Shown here: positions 1 through 11,096 of the stretch, in pieces | Layout: every line of letters starts with the position of its first letter | How positions within the stretch are numbered: the first letter of the stretch is position 1 | Source: CALITV01 sp964415795 | GTDB taxonomy: Bacteria > UBP6 > UBA1177 > JAKLFG01 | Assembly: GCA_964415795.1 (NCBI GenBank) | Contig: CAYQBN010000013.1 | Coordinates: forward strand, 1 to 63,788 | Length of the DNA stretch: 63,788 nt | Direction: 5' to 3' | Made by a program: the position numbers and the translations under genes | Notes under the pieces: generated by a model | Seen by the model: only the letters and a program-made list of their open reading frames with translations | Databases searched by the model: none | Told to the model about the DNA's origin: nothing

Positions 1-536
1 TCCGCAAGAACATCATCGAAGCCAACCTGGTGGACTGCATGGTGGCGCTGCCGGGCCAGCTCTTTTACTCGACGCAGATACCCGCCTGCCTGTGGTTCCT
101 GGCGCGCGACCGTTCCGGTAGGGGCGGGCCTGGTGCCCGTCCTCTCCGCGACCGCCGCGGCCAGGTGCTGTTCATCGACGCCCGCAAGCTCGGCCGCATG
201 GTGGACCGCACCCACCGCGAGCTGACCGACGAGGACATCCAAAAGATCGCCCGCACCTACCACGCGTGGCGCGGAGAGAAGGACGCAGGCGACTACCAAG
301 ACGTGCCCGGCTTCTGTAAGAGCGCGACGCTGGAGGAGATCCGCAAACACGGCTATGTCCTCACTCCAGGCCGCTATGTCGGCGCCGAGGTTAAGGATGA
401 GGACGATGAACCCTTTGAACAGAAGATGTCAAGGCTTGTTGCACAACTCCGCGAACAGCAAGCCGAGGCCGCGAAGCTGGATGCCGCGATCGCGAGGAAC
501 CTGAGAGAGTTAGGCTTTTTTGGGAACCAGCGTTAA
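1..536 (+). CDS. hsdM: Type I restriction-modification DNA methyltransferase, C-terminal part (5' cut by window)
   Basis: The reading frame is open from base 3 to the TAA at 534-536, so only about 178 C-terminal residues are visible and the start lies outside the window. The stretch around residues 11-30 (MVALPGQLFYSTQIPACLWF) is the hallmark of HsdM N6-adenine methyltransferases just downstream of the catalytic domain. It is followed by the RGQVLFIDARKLG strand and the helical tail typical of the family. HsdM pairs with HsdS to methylate adenine at the recognition site and protect host DNA. The SAM-binding and NPPF motifs lie upstream and cannot be checked. The tail EQQAEAAKLDAAIARNL (from 453) recurs in a short ORF at 1806-1880, beyond the fic gene, which suggests recombination at the hsdM 3' end. 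The family call is confident; function is unclear because no hsdS is present and hsdR is broken. Confidence 0.9.
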   Translation, partial: RKNIIEANLVDCMVALPGQLFYSTQIPACLWFLARDRSGRGGPGARPLRDRRGQVLFIDARKLGRMVDRTHRELTDEDIQKIARTYHAWRGEKDAGDYQDVPGFCKSATLEEIRKHGYVLTPGRYVGAEVKDEDDEPFEQKMSRLVAQLREQQAEAAKLDAAIARNLRELGFFGNQR

Positions 537-597
537 ATATGGATACGTTTTGGGTCCATAATAAACGCAACGTTGCACATGGAGCTAAACTTCTGCC

Positions 598-1770
598 ATG
601 ATAAACGCAGGCAATGACAATACGCACCGCGCAGGACAGTACGTCCGCCAGCCTGGCGGCTACCGCGCCTTTGTTCCCAGGCCGCTGCCACCTGCCCCCC
701 CGGTCGAACTAAGCGGCACGCTCCAGCGATTGCTATCCGAGGCTGACTATGCTTTGGGCCGCCTCGATGGGGCAATCGTCACGCTGCCCAATCCCGATCT
801 TTTCGTCTTCATGTACGTGCGCAAGGAGGCGGTACTCTCCAGCCAAATTGAGGGGACGCAAAGCTCGCTACAAGACTTGTTGGCTGCCGAAGCAAAACTT
901 TTCGCCCCCGATACACCCGACGACGCCAGCGAGGTCATCAATTACGTGCGAGCGATGAATCACGGTTTGCAGCGGCTCGCCACACTGCCCGTTTCCGTTC
1001 GCCTGATCAAAGAAATTCACGCGGAGCTCCTGCGTGGGGTGCGTGGCGGACGATTGACGCCTGGCGAGCTGCGCACGAGCCAGAACTGGATCGGACCGGC
1101 AGGCTGCACGCTCGCGGAGGCAACGTTTGTTCCTCCGCCTCCTCATGAGGTTCCCCAGACGCTGGCCGATCTCGAGCGATTTCTCCACGCCGAACAGTCG
1201 CTGCCTGTTCTTGTGCAGGTGGGCCTGGCGCATGCCCAGTTCGAGACTATTCACCCTTTCCTCGATGGCAACGGCCGTATCGGACGTCTGCTCATCACAT
1301 TCTTGCTGGTAGAGAAAGGGCTTTTGCGCAAACCAGTGCTCTATCTCTCGTACTACTTCAAGAAGCACCGCACCGAATACTACAACCGCCTGCAAGCCAT
1401 ACGCGACACAGGCGATTGGGAAGGTTGGCTCGAATTCTTTCTGCCTGGCGTTGCCCAAGTAAGCGAAGAGGCGACCCAAACCGCGGCGCACATCCTGCGC
1501 ATGCGTGAAGAATACCGGGCCAAAATCACTGAGCACTTGGGTCGCGCCGCTGCCAACGGTCACCGGGTTATGGACAAGCTCTTTGAGCGGCCGATCATTA
1601 CAGTGGCCACCGTGCGCGAGTGGCTGGGCATCACGCCGGCCGGCGCCAACCAGATCGTGGGACGCCTTGAAGAAATTGGCTTGCTGCGGGAAATCACCGG
1701 CTACACGCGTAACCGGCGGTTTCGCTTCGAGCCGTATCTGCGCCTGTTTGAAGACACTGAGGAAAAGTAG
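598..1770 (+). CDS. Fic family protein (AMPylator) with N-terminal inhibitory motif and C-terminal winged helix
   Basis: This is a 390-residue protein. The Fic core motif HPFLDGNGRIGR (residues 219-230) is complete, with the catalytic His and the anion-binding GNGR loop, so it should transfer a nucleotide monophosphate (usually AMP) to a target hydroxyl. SSQIEG at residues 81-86 matches the (S/T)xxxE(G/N) inhibitory helix. Because it lies N-terminal in the same chain, this is a self-inhibited class II Fic and needs no separate antitoxin. Residues of about 300-380 look like a winged helix (TVATVREWLGITPAGANQIVGRLEEIGLL), as in Fic proteins that bind DNA. It sits between the hsdM end and an hsdM-tail remnant, a common cargo position in type I loci. 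The target is unknown. The family assignment is firm; a role in defence or dormancy is inference. Confidence 0.95.
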   Translation: MINAGNDNTHRAGQYVRQPGGYRAFVPRPLPPAPPVELSGTLQRLLSEADYALGRLDGAIVTLPNPDLFVFMYVRKEAVLSSQIEGTQSSLQDLLAAEAKLFAPDTPDDASEVINYVRAMNHGLQRLATLPVSVRLIKEIHAELLRGVRGGRLTPGELRTSQNWIGPAGCTLAEATFVPPPPHEVPQTLADLERFLHAEQSLPVLVQVGLAHAQFETIHPFLDGNGRIGRLLITFLLVEKGLLRKPVLYLSYYFKKHRTEYYNRLQAIRDTGDWEGWLEFFLPGVAQVSEEATQTAAHILRMREEYRAKITEHLGRAAANGHRVMDKLFERPIITVATVREWLGITPAGANQIVGRLEEIGLLREITGYTRNRRFRFEPYLRLFEDTEEK

Positions 1771-1772
1771 CC

Positions 1773-1880
1773 ATGAATCTTGGAATAGACCATCCATCTT
1801 CCTATATGCAGCAGGCCGAAGCGGCGCAACTGGATGCGGCGATCGCCGAGAACCTGAAGGGGATAGGGTATGACAAGTGA
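1773..1880 (+). pseudogene. Remnant of a second hsdM C-terminal tail (35 codons)
   Basis: This short ORF begins two bases after the fic stop and encodes 35 residues. From residue 12 (base 1806) it reads QQAEAAQLDAAIAENLKGIG, nearly the same as the true hsdM tail at 453-536 (QQAEAAKLDAAIARNLRELG). The nucleotides differ at many positions, so this is a divergent allele rather than a recent copy. It overlaps the next gene by 11 bases and may supply translational coupling. The simplest reading is that fic arrived by recombination at the 3' end of hsdM, leaving the old or donor tail behind. It is too short to carry methyltransferase function. Confidence 0.75.
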
Positions 1881-4800
1881 AAAAGCAGTAGCTCTTCTCA
1901 ACTTCCTGAAGGCGACGGCCGTTCTCAGGCGGAAGCGCGTAAGCTCTTACAGCTCGGAGGACAAGGTCCTCTGGTTCGCGGACCTCCCCAAGGATCGCGC
2001 CGAGTGCCGCTCGCCCTTCCTCACCGACAAGAGAGACGAGTTAGGTGAATTGTGGCTGGAAGTTCGCAAGAAGCGGATCCCCGCGCGGCCGCCGCTGCCG
2101 CAGGTCGTGGCAGACTGGGTCCGCGCCGAGGATCTCGACCAGCCAGAGAACGAGCCCGAACTGCTTCCTGAGATCACGGCCATCGTCAAGCGGCAAGTGC
2201 CGGGCCCCGACGCGTCCCAGGACACGCAGAGCACGATCGTCGAGGAGGTCGCCGAGCTGCGCCGGCTGGCGGATTACCCGGAGGTCGAGGAGGCCTGGCT
2301 TGAGTATCTCGTCGAGAAGTGGGAGCCATGGGCGGATGAGATGCGCCAATGGCAGGAGGTGCAATCCGTCTACGAGAGCCTCGACTTCATGCGTCGCCGG
2401 CTCGAAGAGGCCGAGGAACGGTACGAGCTTGTGCTTGCGATCGGGTTTCTGCAGTGGCGGGACCCGACCGGCACCCCCGTCAGCCGTCACGTTCTCACCG
2501 CCCCAGCGGAACTCACACTCGACGCGCCGAGAGGTCTGCTCACCGTGGGGCCTTCGGCGTCGTTCGATGGCTTCCGGCTAGAGCTCGACATGCTCGAGCT
2601 CCAGCATCGCCCGGGTCTGAACGAGGATACGCTCCGCAAACAGCTCGACGCGCTCGACGTCCAGGCCTGGGACACCGCCCTCGTCGCTCCGCTCTTGCGC
2701 GAAATCGCGAATAGTCTTCGCGCTGATGCGCAGGTCGAGGAGACGCTCCAGCGCGCCGAGCGGGTCGAGGAACGTCCGCGGCTGTCGTTCGCGCCTGCGC
2801 TCGTGCTTCGCGAGCGGCGGCCAACGGCATACGAGGATTTGGTTTGCAAATTCCTCGGGGCCGCAACCGGCAATGCGCTGCGAACCACGCGCCCGTGGGA
2901 TCGCTTGATTCGAGAAGGCGAGCCTTCGAGCACCAATGGGAACGATCCGAATGGTCCTTTCGAAGATGACAGACGTGGCTCCGTAGAGGCGGAACGTCTT
3001 CTCTTTCCGCTGCCGACCAACGAAGAACAGCGGCAGATCGTCCAGCGTCTCCAGACTGACCCATGTGTCCTAGTCAAGGGGCCACCGGGAACAGGGAAGA
3101 GTCACACGATTGCGAACCTGATCTGTCATCTGCTCGCCAAGGGCGACCGTGTCTTGGTAACTGCACACGCTCCCAAGGCGCTCGCGGTGCTGCGCGGTCT
3201 GCTCCCCGACGACGTTCGGGACCTCTGCGTAACAGTACTGGGCTCCTCCCGCGAGGACCAGCGTCTTCTCGAAGAGAGCGTCCGGGGGATCCTGAGGCGC
3301 AAGAACGAGTGGCCCGGGCCAACCGCCGCACAACAAGCGATCGAGAAGGCAGAAGGCGACCTTCGTGACCTCGAAGATGAACTAGCCAGAGTCGAGCGCG
3401 ACTTGCGGGCCTTCCGAGAGGCTGAAACGCACTCACACGAGCTGCACGGCGGCTACGCGGGAACGGCGGCACAAATTGCGCGTATGTTGAACGAACAAGA
3501 ACAGGAGTTTGGCTGGTTCCCAGAGCTGTCTTCCGATGCAGCTTTTCCCCTCGACCCCTCGGATCTCGCCTTCCTCGCGGAAGCGCACACCGCCCTTACA
3601 GCCGAGGCCCGAGCCGCGCTGCAGTTTGAGATCGGGGCTGCGGTCCTTCCTGGCTTGGATGACTTTTCGGCGTTGGTCGTGCGGTTGACGGCGGCCGAGG
3701 GCGCGGCGCAGCGGGCGAGCCAGGGGGTGGACAGAACAAAATTGGAGTTCCTAGAGCCGGCCGGGACTGAGCAACTCCACGGGGTGCGCGAAGCCGTGCA
3801 GACGCTCACGGACCGGGCACTTCGCGCTAGCCGAGTCATGGGCGAGGTTTCGGAGACCATCCTCCAGGATCTGCTGGCTTCTGCTGGAGCGCGGTGGACT
3901 CGCCATGCGGCCCATTCAGAAGCTCTGCTGAAGGATGCGACGCGCCTCCTCGAGGAGATCGGCTCGACACGGGTTGAGCTTCCCGGCAGCCTTGCGGAAG
4001 AGCAGCTGATAGCGGATGTCAAGCGGCGTCTGACGCATTTTGAGGCAGGTGGCTGGAAAGGCTTTTCTGTTTTTGCCCCCCGAGTCGTACGGGAGACTCG
4101 GTACATTGTCGAGGGTTGTAAGGTCGACGGGAAAAAGATCGAACAGCTCGAGCAGCTTCGATGCGTTCGCGATTATTTGGAGCTGCGACGCAAGGTTCGC
4201 GAGCTGCGAGACGTATGGGGCGATTCCTTGGCGGAGGTGTCGAGCCCCAGGCAAGCCATTTCTCGGGCTGAGGAGCTGACGGCAGAGCTCAAGGAACTGC
4301 TGGCGTTTTTCAAGTCCGAGCAGGCAAGCTTGCTGGCGACCGTCCTGGGATCGAACCGTATGGCCCTTGCGTCACCCAGCGCCCGCAACGATTGGCTGAA
4401 GGCCATCGATGCACTACTGGCCTCTCGAGAAGCTCGCGGCGCCCAGCAAGAGCTCAATGAGCTTCTCCGGATCGTTCGTGGCTTACAGCAGGACTCGAAA
4501 GCCCACCCCTGCCTGCGCGTCTTGGAGGGCGCCATTCGAACGCGCGATATCGCCGCGTGGCACACCGCTTGGCAGGAGCGAGAGCGAATCCGGCAGGAAA
4601 AGAAACGTCTCGCACGCTACGAGACCCTGCTCGAGAGGCTCGACGACTCGTGCCCGGGTCTCGCGGAACTTCTCCGCAACACCGGCGGCGAACCGATCTG
4701 GCGGGACCGTGTTCGCAAGCTTCGAGAAGCCTGGAACTGGGCGGCGGCCCGCGCGTGGCTGCAGCGAGTTTCCAACGCGTCGGCCTATGAGGCCCGAGTG

Positions 4801-6768
4801 CAGGACTACCACCGCCTCAAGCAAAAAATCGAGAAGGCGACGGAGCTTCTCGTTTCGTTTAAAGCCTGGAAAGCGTTCTTCGACCGGCTCGACGAGAAAA
4901 CCGCCCAGAGTCTGAACGCTTGGACACGGGCTGTTGACCGGATCGGCAAGGGTACTGGAAAACACGCCTATCGCCACCGACGCACAGCGCGACAATACCT
5001 CATGGATTGCGTTCCGCGCATTCCGGCGTGGATCATGCCGCTTCACAAGCTCTGGGAGTCGGTCGATGCGGTGCCCGGCCTCTTCGACACGGTCATAGTG
5101 GACGAGGCGTCGCAGGCGGGCGTCGACGCTCTGGTGCTGCTCCTGCTCGCGAAGCGCATTGTCGTGGTGGGCGATGAGAAACAGAACAGCCCCGAGGCGG
5201 TCGGCGTCCTGGAAGACGACATCGCACGGTTAGCTCGGGAGCATCTGCGCGCGTTTCGATTTCGGGACGAGTTCCGCCCGGATGCTAGCCTTTTCGATCA
5301 TGCGGAGCGAACATTTGGGAGTCACATCACCCTGCGCGAGCACTTCCGCTGCGTACCCGAGATCATCCGTTTCAGCAACGACCTGTGCTACCGCGACGCA
5401 CCACTAATCCCGCTCAGACAGGCGCCTCCCGAAAGGCTTAAGCCCCTACTTTCCCGTTTCGTCGCCGAAGGCGCCTGTGAGGGAGACGGACAAAGGATGC
5501 GAAATCGCGCCGAGGCCGAGGCCATCGTCGAAACCATCGTTAAGCTTGTGGATGACGAGGCCTATGAGGGAAAGACCATGGGGGTCATCGCATTGCAGGG
5601 GCACGCACAGGCCCAGCTCATTGAGACCCTCCTCGCCCAAAGACTGGATCCCCGGGTAATCGAAGTACGCCGCTTGCGGTGCGGTGAACCTGCCACCTTT
5701 CAGGGCGACCAGAGAGACGTTATCTTTCTTTCGTTAGTGATCGCCCCGAACGTGAATTATCGAGCTCTCACGCGCCTTCCGGACCAGCGGCGTTTTAACG
5801 TGGCGATGAGCCGGGCGCGAGATCAGGTGTGGCTCTTCCATAGTGTCAAAGCCCATGATCTTGCATTTGAGGACCTGAGGCGTCGCCTGGTTACCTTCTT
5901 CGAGAGTCCGCAGACCGCGGCAGTCGATGTCCTTTTCGAGGATCTCGACCGCCTTGAGCAGGCGGCCAGAGGGCCTAGGCGGCGCGGAAACCAACCCAAA
6001 CCTTATGAGAGTTGGTTCGAGGTCGACGTCGCCCTCGAGCTCTTGCGACGAAAGTTCCGTGTCCGCCCCCAGGTTGCCGTTGCGGGTTACCGAATCGACC
6101 TCGTTGTCGAAGGGCTCGATGAGCGACTCGCCGTCGAGTGCGATGGTGACGAGTGGCACGGTGCGGAACAGTACGAGCGGGACATGGCGCGCCAGCGGCA
6201 ACTCGAACGGGCTGGCTGGACGTTCGTGCGAGTGCGCGAGTCGGATTTTCATGCGAACCGGCAGGTAGCTATTAACGCGGTCATAGAGGCGTGCGAAGAG
6301 CTCGGGATTCGGCCCGTAGACTTTGTCGACGAACCTCAACGCGAGCCGCCGAAAGCCCCTGTCCCCGACTCTGGCAGCCCAACGGCCATCCTGGCGGAGA
6401 CGGCCGGCGCCAGTGAGGATCCAGAGCGAGGCGCCGTGGAGGCCGATGTCTCGTCCTCGATCGTCGGGCCGTTTACCGGGTACTCGGAGGCCTCGGGGTT
6501 TCCAGATCCTCGGGAGGCGTCCGCAGCGAACGTCCAGGAAATCCTCCGAGAGATCATCAAGCGGGACGGTCCGCTCACACGCTCGTCCGTGTATCGGCTC
6601 TACGTTGAAGGGTGTCCAGACCTTCAACGAGTTGGCAAGGTTGTGCGGCAGGTGCTGAACCGAGCTCTCGGGGCGATGCTCCGGGCTGGTGAGATCGTCC
6701 AAGTGGATGAGCTCGGAGATGGGTCGCCAGGGGGCAAATCCTTCGCATTGCTGGTGCGCCCGAGGTGA
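1870..6768 (+). CDS. COG1112-type superfamily 1 helicase with DUF559/Vsr-like nuclease domain and DUF3320-like region
   Basis: This 1632-residue protein has Walker A GPPGTGKS (404-411), a long coiled-coil-rich insertion (about 480-1040), Walker B with DEAS (1078-1081), GDEKQ (about 1102-1106) and the late SF1 motif NVAMSRARDQ (1310-1319). Together these define a Dna2/Upf1-like SF1 helicase. Residues of about 1370-1465 form a restriction-like fold with ECDGDEWHG (1423-1431) and a following basic helix, as in DUF559/Vsr-type nucleases. A DUF3320-like domain starts near residue 1525. The usual final module of that region (EIPPSEL...YGYKRLT) is found downstream in another frame, so the protein is probably C-terminally frameshifted at the G run 6730-6734. 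It likely unwinds and cuts foreign DNA. Large SF1 helicases fused to nucleases occur in several anti-phage systems, but the exact system is unknown. Confidence 0.9.
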   Translation: MTSEKAVALLNFLKATAVLRRKRVSSYSSEDKVLWFADLPKDRAECRSPFLTDKRDELGELWLEVRKKRIPARPPLPQVVADWVRAEDLDQPENEPELLPEITAIVKRQVPGPDASQDTQSTIVEEVAELRRLADYPEVEEAWLEYLVEKWEPWADEMRQWQEVQSVYESLDFMRRRLEEAEERYELVLAIGFLQWRDPTGTPVSRHVLTAPAELTLDAPRGLLTVGPSASFDGFRLELDMLELQHRPGLNEDTLRKQLDALDVQAWDTALVAPLLREIANSLRADAQVEETLQRAERVEERPRLSFAPALVLRERRPTAYEDLVCKFLGAATGNALRTTRPWDRLIREGEPSSTNGNDPNGPFEDDRRGSVEAERLLFPLPTNEEQRQIVQRLQTDPCVLVKGPPGTGKSHTIANLICHLLAKGDRVLVTAHAPKALAVLRGLLPDDVRDLCVTVLGSSREDQRLLEESVRGILRRKNEWPGPTAAQQAIEKAEGDLRDLEDELARVERDLRAFREAETHSHELHGGYAGTAAQIARMLNEQEQEFGWFPELSSDAAFPLDPSDLAFLAEAHTALTAEARAALQFEIGAAVLPGLDDFSALVVRLTAAEGAAQRASQGVDRTKLEFLEPAGTEQLHGVREAVQTLTDRALRASRVMGEVSETILQDLLASAGARWTRHAAHSEALLKDATRLLEEIGSTRVELPGSLAEEQLIADVKRRLTHFEAGGWKGFSVFAPRVVRETRYIVEGCKVDGKKIEQLEQLRCVRDYLELRRKVRELRDVWGDSLAEVSSPRQAISRAEELTAELKELLAFFKSEQASLLATVLGSNRMALASPSARNDWLKAIDALLASREARGAQQELNELLRIVRGLQQDSKAHPCLRVLEGAIRTRDIAAWHTAWQERERIRQEKKRLARYETLLERLDDSCPGLAELLRNTGGEPIWRDRVRKLREAWNWAAARAWLQRVSNASAYEARVQDYHRLKQKIEKATELLVSFKAWKAFFDRLDEKTAQSLNAWTRAVDRIGKGTGKHAYRHRRTARQYLMDCVPRIPAWIMPLHKLWESVDAVPGLFDTVIVDEASQAGVDALVLLLLAKRIVVVGDEKQNSPEAVGVLEDDIARLAREHLRAFRFRDEFRPDASLFDHAERTFGSHITLREHFRCVPEIIRFSNDLCYRDAPLIPLRQAPPERLKPLLSRFVAEGACEGDGQRMRNRAEAEAIVETIVKLVDDEAYEGKTMGVIALQGHAQAQLIETLLAQRLDPRVIEVRRLRCGEPATFQGDQRDVIFLSLVIAPNVNYRALTRLPDQRRFNVAMSRARDQVWLFHSVKAHDLAFEDLRRRLVTFFESPQTAAVDVLFEDLDRLEQAARGPRRRGNQPKPYESWFEVDVALELLRRKFRVRPQVAVAGYRIDLVVEGLDERLAVECDGDEWHGAEQYERDMARQRQLERAGWTFVRVRESDFHANRQVAINAVIEACEELGIRPVDFVDEPQREPPKAPVPDSGSPTAILAETAGASEDPERGAVEADVSSSIVGPFTGYSEASGFPDPREASAANVQEILREIIKRDGPLTRSSVYRLYVEGCPDLQRVGKVVRQVLNRALGAMLRAGEIVQVDELGDGSPGGKSFALLVRPR

Positions 6769-6980
6769 ACGTGAGGCCCGCCGGAAGACGTGACCTGCTC
6801 GAGATACCGCCATCCGAACTGATGGCTGTGCTGAGGCACTTACGCTTATCCCCAGGAGCGCCTGATGAAGAACTCTACCGGGCCTTGCTAGAGCACTATG
6901 GATATAAGCGATTAACTGCTCAGCGAAAACAGTATCTATCAAAGGTTATTCTTTTTTTCAGAGAAAGTATCCTAACTTGA
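6765..6980 (+). pseudogene. Frame-displaced C-terminal module of the COG1112 helicase (or small coupled ORF)
   Basis: This 71-codon frame opens at a GTG that overlaps the preceding stop by four bases. It includes RRDLLEIPPSELMAVL and LLEHYGYKRLT, which resemble the extreme C-terminus of DUF3320-containing helicases as I know the family. Reading the same frame upstream gives QILRIAGAPEVNVRPAG, which joins naturally to the helicase if one base is restored in the G run at 6730-6734. I therefore read it as the severed end of the helicase rather than an independent gene. A separately translated subunit is possible given the GTGA overlap. There is no recognisable Shine-Dalgarno site of its own. Confidence 0.6.
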
Positions 6981-6996
6981 TTACCGAACTTGATTA
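6974..6996 (+). repeat. Short direct repeat AACTTGATTA x2 at the helicase/hsdR junction
   Basis: AACTTGATTA occurs at 6974-6983 and again at 6987-6996, separated by CCG. It lies at the end of the frame-displaced helicase module and just before sequence with no recognisable coding content (6997-7097). It may mark the deletion or recombination junction that removed hsdS and the front of hsdR, or it may be chance. Confidence 0.4.
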
Positions 6997-7097
6997 ATGG
7001 ATGGCGCCACTGTAACACACTCGGGTTCCGGTTAGCGGCACCTTTTTCCGCAGCGCCTTTGGAACTTCACGGTGCAGGGCGAGAGCCCACGCCGCCT

Positions 7098-9046
<1,949 letters not shown>

Positions 9047-9058
9047 GGAGGATCTGAG

Positions 9059-10957
9059 TTACTTCCCCGGCCACACCTGCTTTTTCTCCAGCAGGTACTG
9101 AGTGAGGTAGATGTTCTCGAGGAGGCCGCGCCAGCGTTCGAGGCGCGCCGGTTCTATCTCGCGGGTAAGATTCTTTTCTTCGCGAGGGTCGTTCTGAAGG
9201 TCGTAGACGAACTCTTCGCCGCTCCGAAGGTGGCGCACATACTTCATCGGGTATTCGACGATGCCGAGGTAGGTGCCGGCGTAGGGTTGCACGAGGTAAA
9301 GGGGACGGGCGGGATCGACGGGGTGGAGAATGGACTGTCCTTGGAAGTGGTGGCGGGCAGGGCGGTAGCCGATGATGTCGAGGATGGTCGGTGCGATGTC
9401 GATCTGGGAGAAGGCGCTGTCGGTGATGCGTCTCGGCTCGACGACGCCGGGGTAGACGATGAGAAGCGGGGTGCGGAAGAACTCGTCGTAGTAGGAAAGT
9501 TCGTTGTGATCATAGCCGTGTTCCCCCGTCGGGAAGCCGTGGTCGCCGGTGATGATGACCATACTGTCGCTGAGGTAGGGGCGTTTGCGCAGTTCTTCGA
9601 AGAAGACCGCGAGGTGCCGGTCGGAGAGGTGTATCGTGTTCGCGAAATGTTCGGCGATAGTGCGCGGTTCGGGATAGATGAAGCGGAGTTCGGGGGGGGT
9701 CTTGTTGAACTTCATGTGGTTCATGACGGTGTGGAGCACGACAAAAAGAGGCTGCTTCCCGGAGGCCACCTCGTTGCGGGTGTCAATGTGCTCGAACAAC
9801 CTGCGGTAGAATAGTTGATCCTCGATGCCCCAGCCCCACTGGCGGTCAGTGTCGCCCGGTTTCAGGTAGTCGTGGATAGAGAAAGCGCGGTCGAAGCCGT
9901 GGCGAAGCGCAAACACGCCGGTATTGTCGAACTGAATGTTCTTGTAGGCCTTGACAAACCACGTGGTGTAGCCAACATCGCGGAGCGCTGCGGCGAGCGA
10001 GTAGAGTGGTGTGTCGGTATAGCGGATGAACTCTTTTTGACGGATGGTGGGAATAAGTGAAAAGAGCGAGGCGAACTGTCCTTTCGCCGATTGGACGGTG
10101 TTGCCGTAGAAGAGATCGCAGTAGAGCCCCTGTGTAATGAGCGATGAGAAGAACGGCATGATCTCGGTGCCCGTCTCACTGCGCTTCTCAATGAATCGTG
10201 GATTGAACGACTCTATCTCGATGAGGAAAATGTGGGGTCGCCGAGACGGCGGCGTCGGTGAGGATTCGGTGAGGATGAGCGGATAGGTGCCGGTGGGATA
10301 GTGTTCGGCGAACCGGAATTCATCGTTTGTCCGGTAGTGCGCAAAAACGGACAGGGAAAACTGTCCGAGTTCGTCGTGTGGCGCAAGGTGGGTAAAGGTA
10401 AGGATAAGGTAGAGCCCTAGCGCACCGCCTCCTACGAGAAATCGTTTCGCCGACAGATAGGTCGCGGAAAAAAGCACGGTGCGAAGGGGACGCCAGAAGA
10501 AAGCAAGAAGAAGGTAGCCGAGAGAAATGAAGATGGAAAGGAAACCGATGCTTTCGCCGATGAGAAGGAGCGCTTCGAGGGTAAAGGTGCTCTCGCTGTT
10601 GTATGCTGCCACCGAGAAATCGAAAGGCGATTTGGTAGTGAACCGGTACCCGCTGAGGAATTGATAGAATATCGCCACGGAAAGACAGATGATACCGCGC
10701 CCCCATCCGAGCGGTCCCAACAGGATGCCGAGTGCCGTGAAGAGCAAAAGGAGTGTCCCCCAACTGATCATCACGAGATGGGGGCGGGAAAGAGCCTCGA
10801 GGAGCGGATCGGTGCCGGAGCGAAGATTCACATAGCAGAAATTGGCGAGGAAAAGGAACGATACGAGTGTGATGGCCGCACGCCATTCGTTCTTTCCTAT
10901 CTTGCGCGGCGAGAGTTTCGACACCGGTTGCCTCGGCCTTGTCCGATCCTTTACCAT
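9059..10957 (-). CDS. LtaS/MdoB-family membrane sulfatase (phosphoglycerol transferase-like)
   Basis: This protein of about 632 residues has roughly five N-terminal membrane segments (about residues 20-205) followed by a large extracytoplasmic alkaline-phosphatase-superfamily domain. IFLIEIESFNPRF carries the metal-binding Glu, GNTVQSAKG supplies the expected Thr nucleophile, and ITGDHGFPTGEHGYDHNE holds the late metal ligands. Relatives transfer phosphoglycerol to lipoteichoic acid or periplasmic glucans. In a Gram-negative cell a modification of periplasmic glycan or lipid is more likely, and the substrate is unknown. I chose ATG at 10957; an in-frame TTG at 10981 is the alternative. It converges on the truncated hsdR and marks the edge of the accessory island. 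Confidence 0.85.
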   Translation of the reverse strand: MVKDRTRPRQPVSKLSPRKIGKNEWRAAITLVSFLFLANFCYVNLRSGTDPLLEALSRPHLVMISWGTLLLLFTALGILLGPLGWGRGIICLSVAIFYQFLSGYRFTTKSPFDFSVAAYNSESTFTLEALLLIGESIGFLSIFISLGYLLLAFFWRPLRTVLFSATYLSAKRFLVGGGALGLYLILTFTHLAPHDELGQFSLSVFAHYRTNDEFRFAEHYPTGTYPLILTESSPTPPSRRPHIFLIEIESFNPRFIEKRSETGTEIMPFFSSLITQGLYCDLFYGNTVQSAKGQFASLFSLIPTIRQKEFIRYTDTPLYSLAAALRDVGYTTWFVKAYKNIQFDNTGVFALRHGFDRAFSIHDYLKPGDTDRQWGWGIEDQLFYRRLFEHIDTRNEVASGKQPLFVVLHTVMNHMKFNKTPPELRFIYPEPRTIAEHFANTIHLSDRHLAVFFEELRKRPYLSDSMVIITGDHGFPTGEHGYDHNELSYYDEFFRTPLLIVYPGVVEPRRITDSAFSQIDIAPTILDIIGYRPARHHFQGQSILHPVDPARPLYLVQPYAGTYLGIVEYPMKYVRHLRSGEEFVYDLQNDPREEKNLTREIEPARLERWRGLLENIYLTQYLLEKKQVWPGK

Positions 10958-11046
10958 ACCGGAGCGCCGTCTCGTTATCAAGAATTGGAGAAATAGTTTT
11001 TTTCTGCTGTAGATTCAACCCCTTGTGATGACGATAGCTTTTTTCT

Positions 11047-11074
11047 TTGACATCCGTGAGATTTCGGCTATGAA
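11047..11074 (+). promoter_or_regulatory. Sigma-70-type promoter for tRNA-Val (and probably thrS)
   Basis: A perfect TTGACA -35 (11047-11052) and a TATGAA -10 (11069-11074) are separated by 16 bases. The predicted start near 11081 precedes the mature tRNA by about 15 bases. No terminator is visible between the tRNA and thrS, so read-through into the thrS-infC-rpmI-rplT operon is likely. Confidence 0.7.
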
Positions 11075-11096
11075 TTCGCCTGCTTGTTCGACATGC

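Noticed and set aside
5734..6942. Minus-strand open frame opposite the helicase 3' end
   Set aside because: The plus strand carries SF1 motif VI and a nuclease signature, and the antisense product has no recognisable feature.
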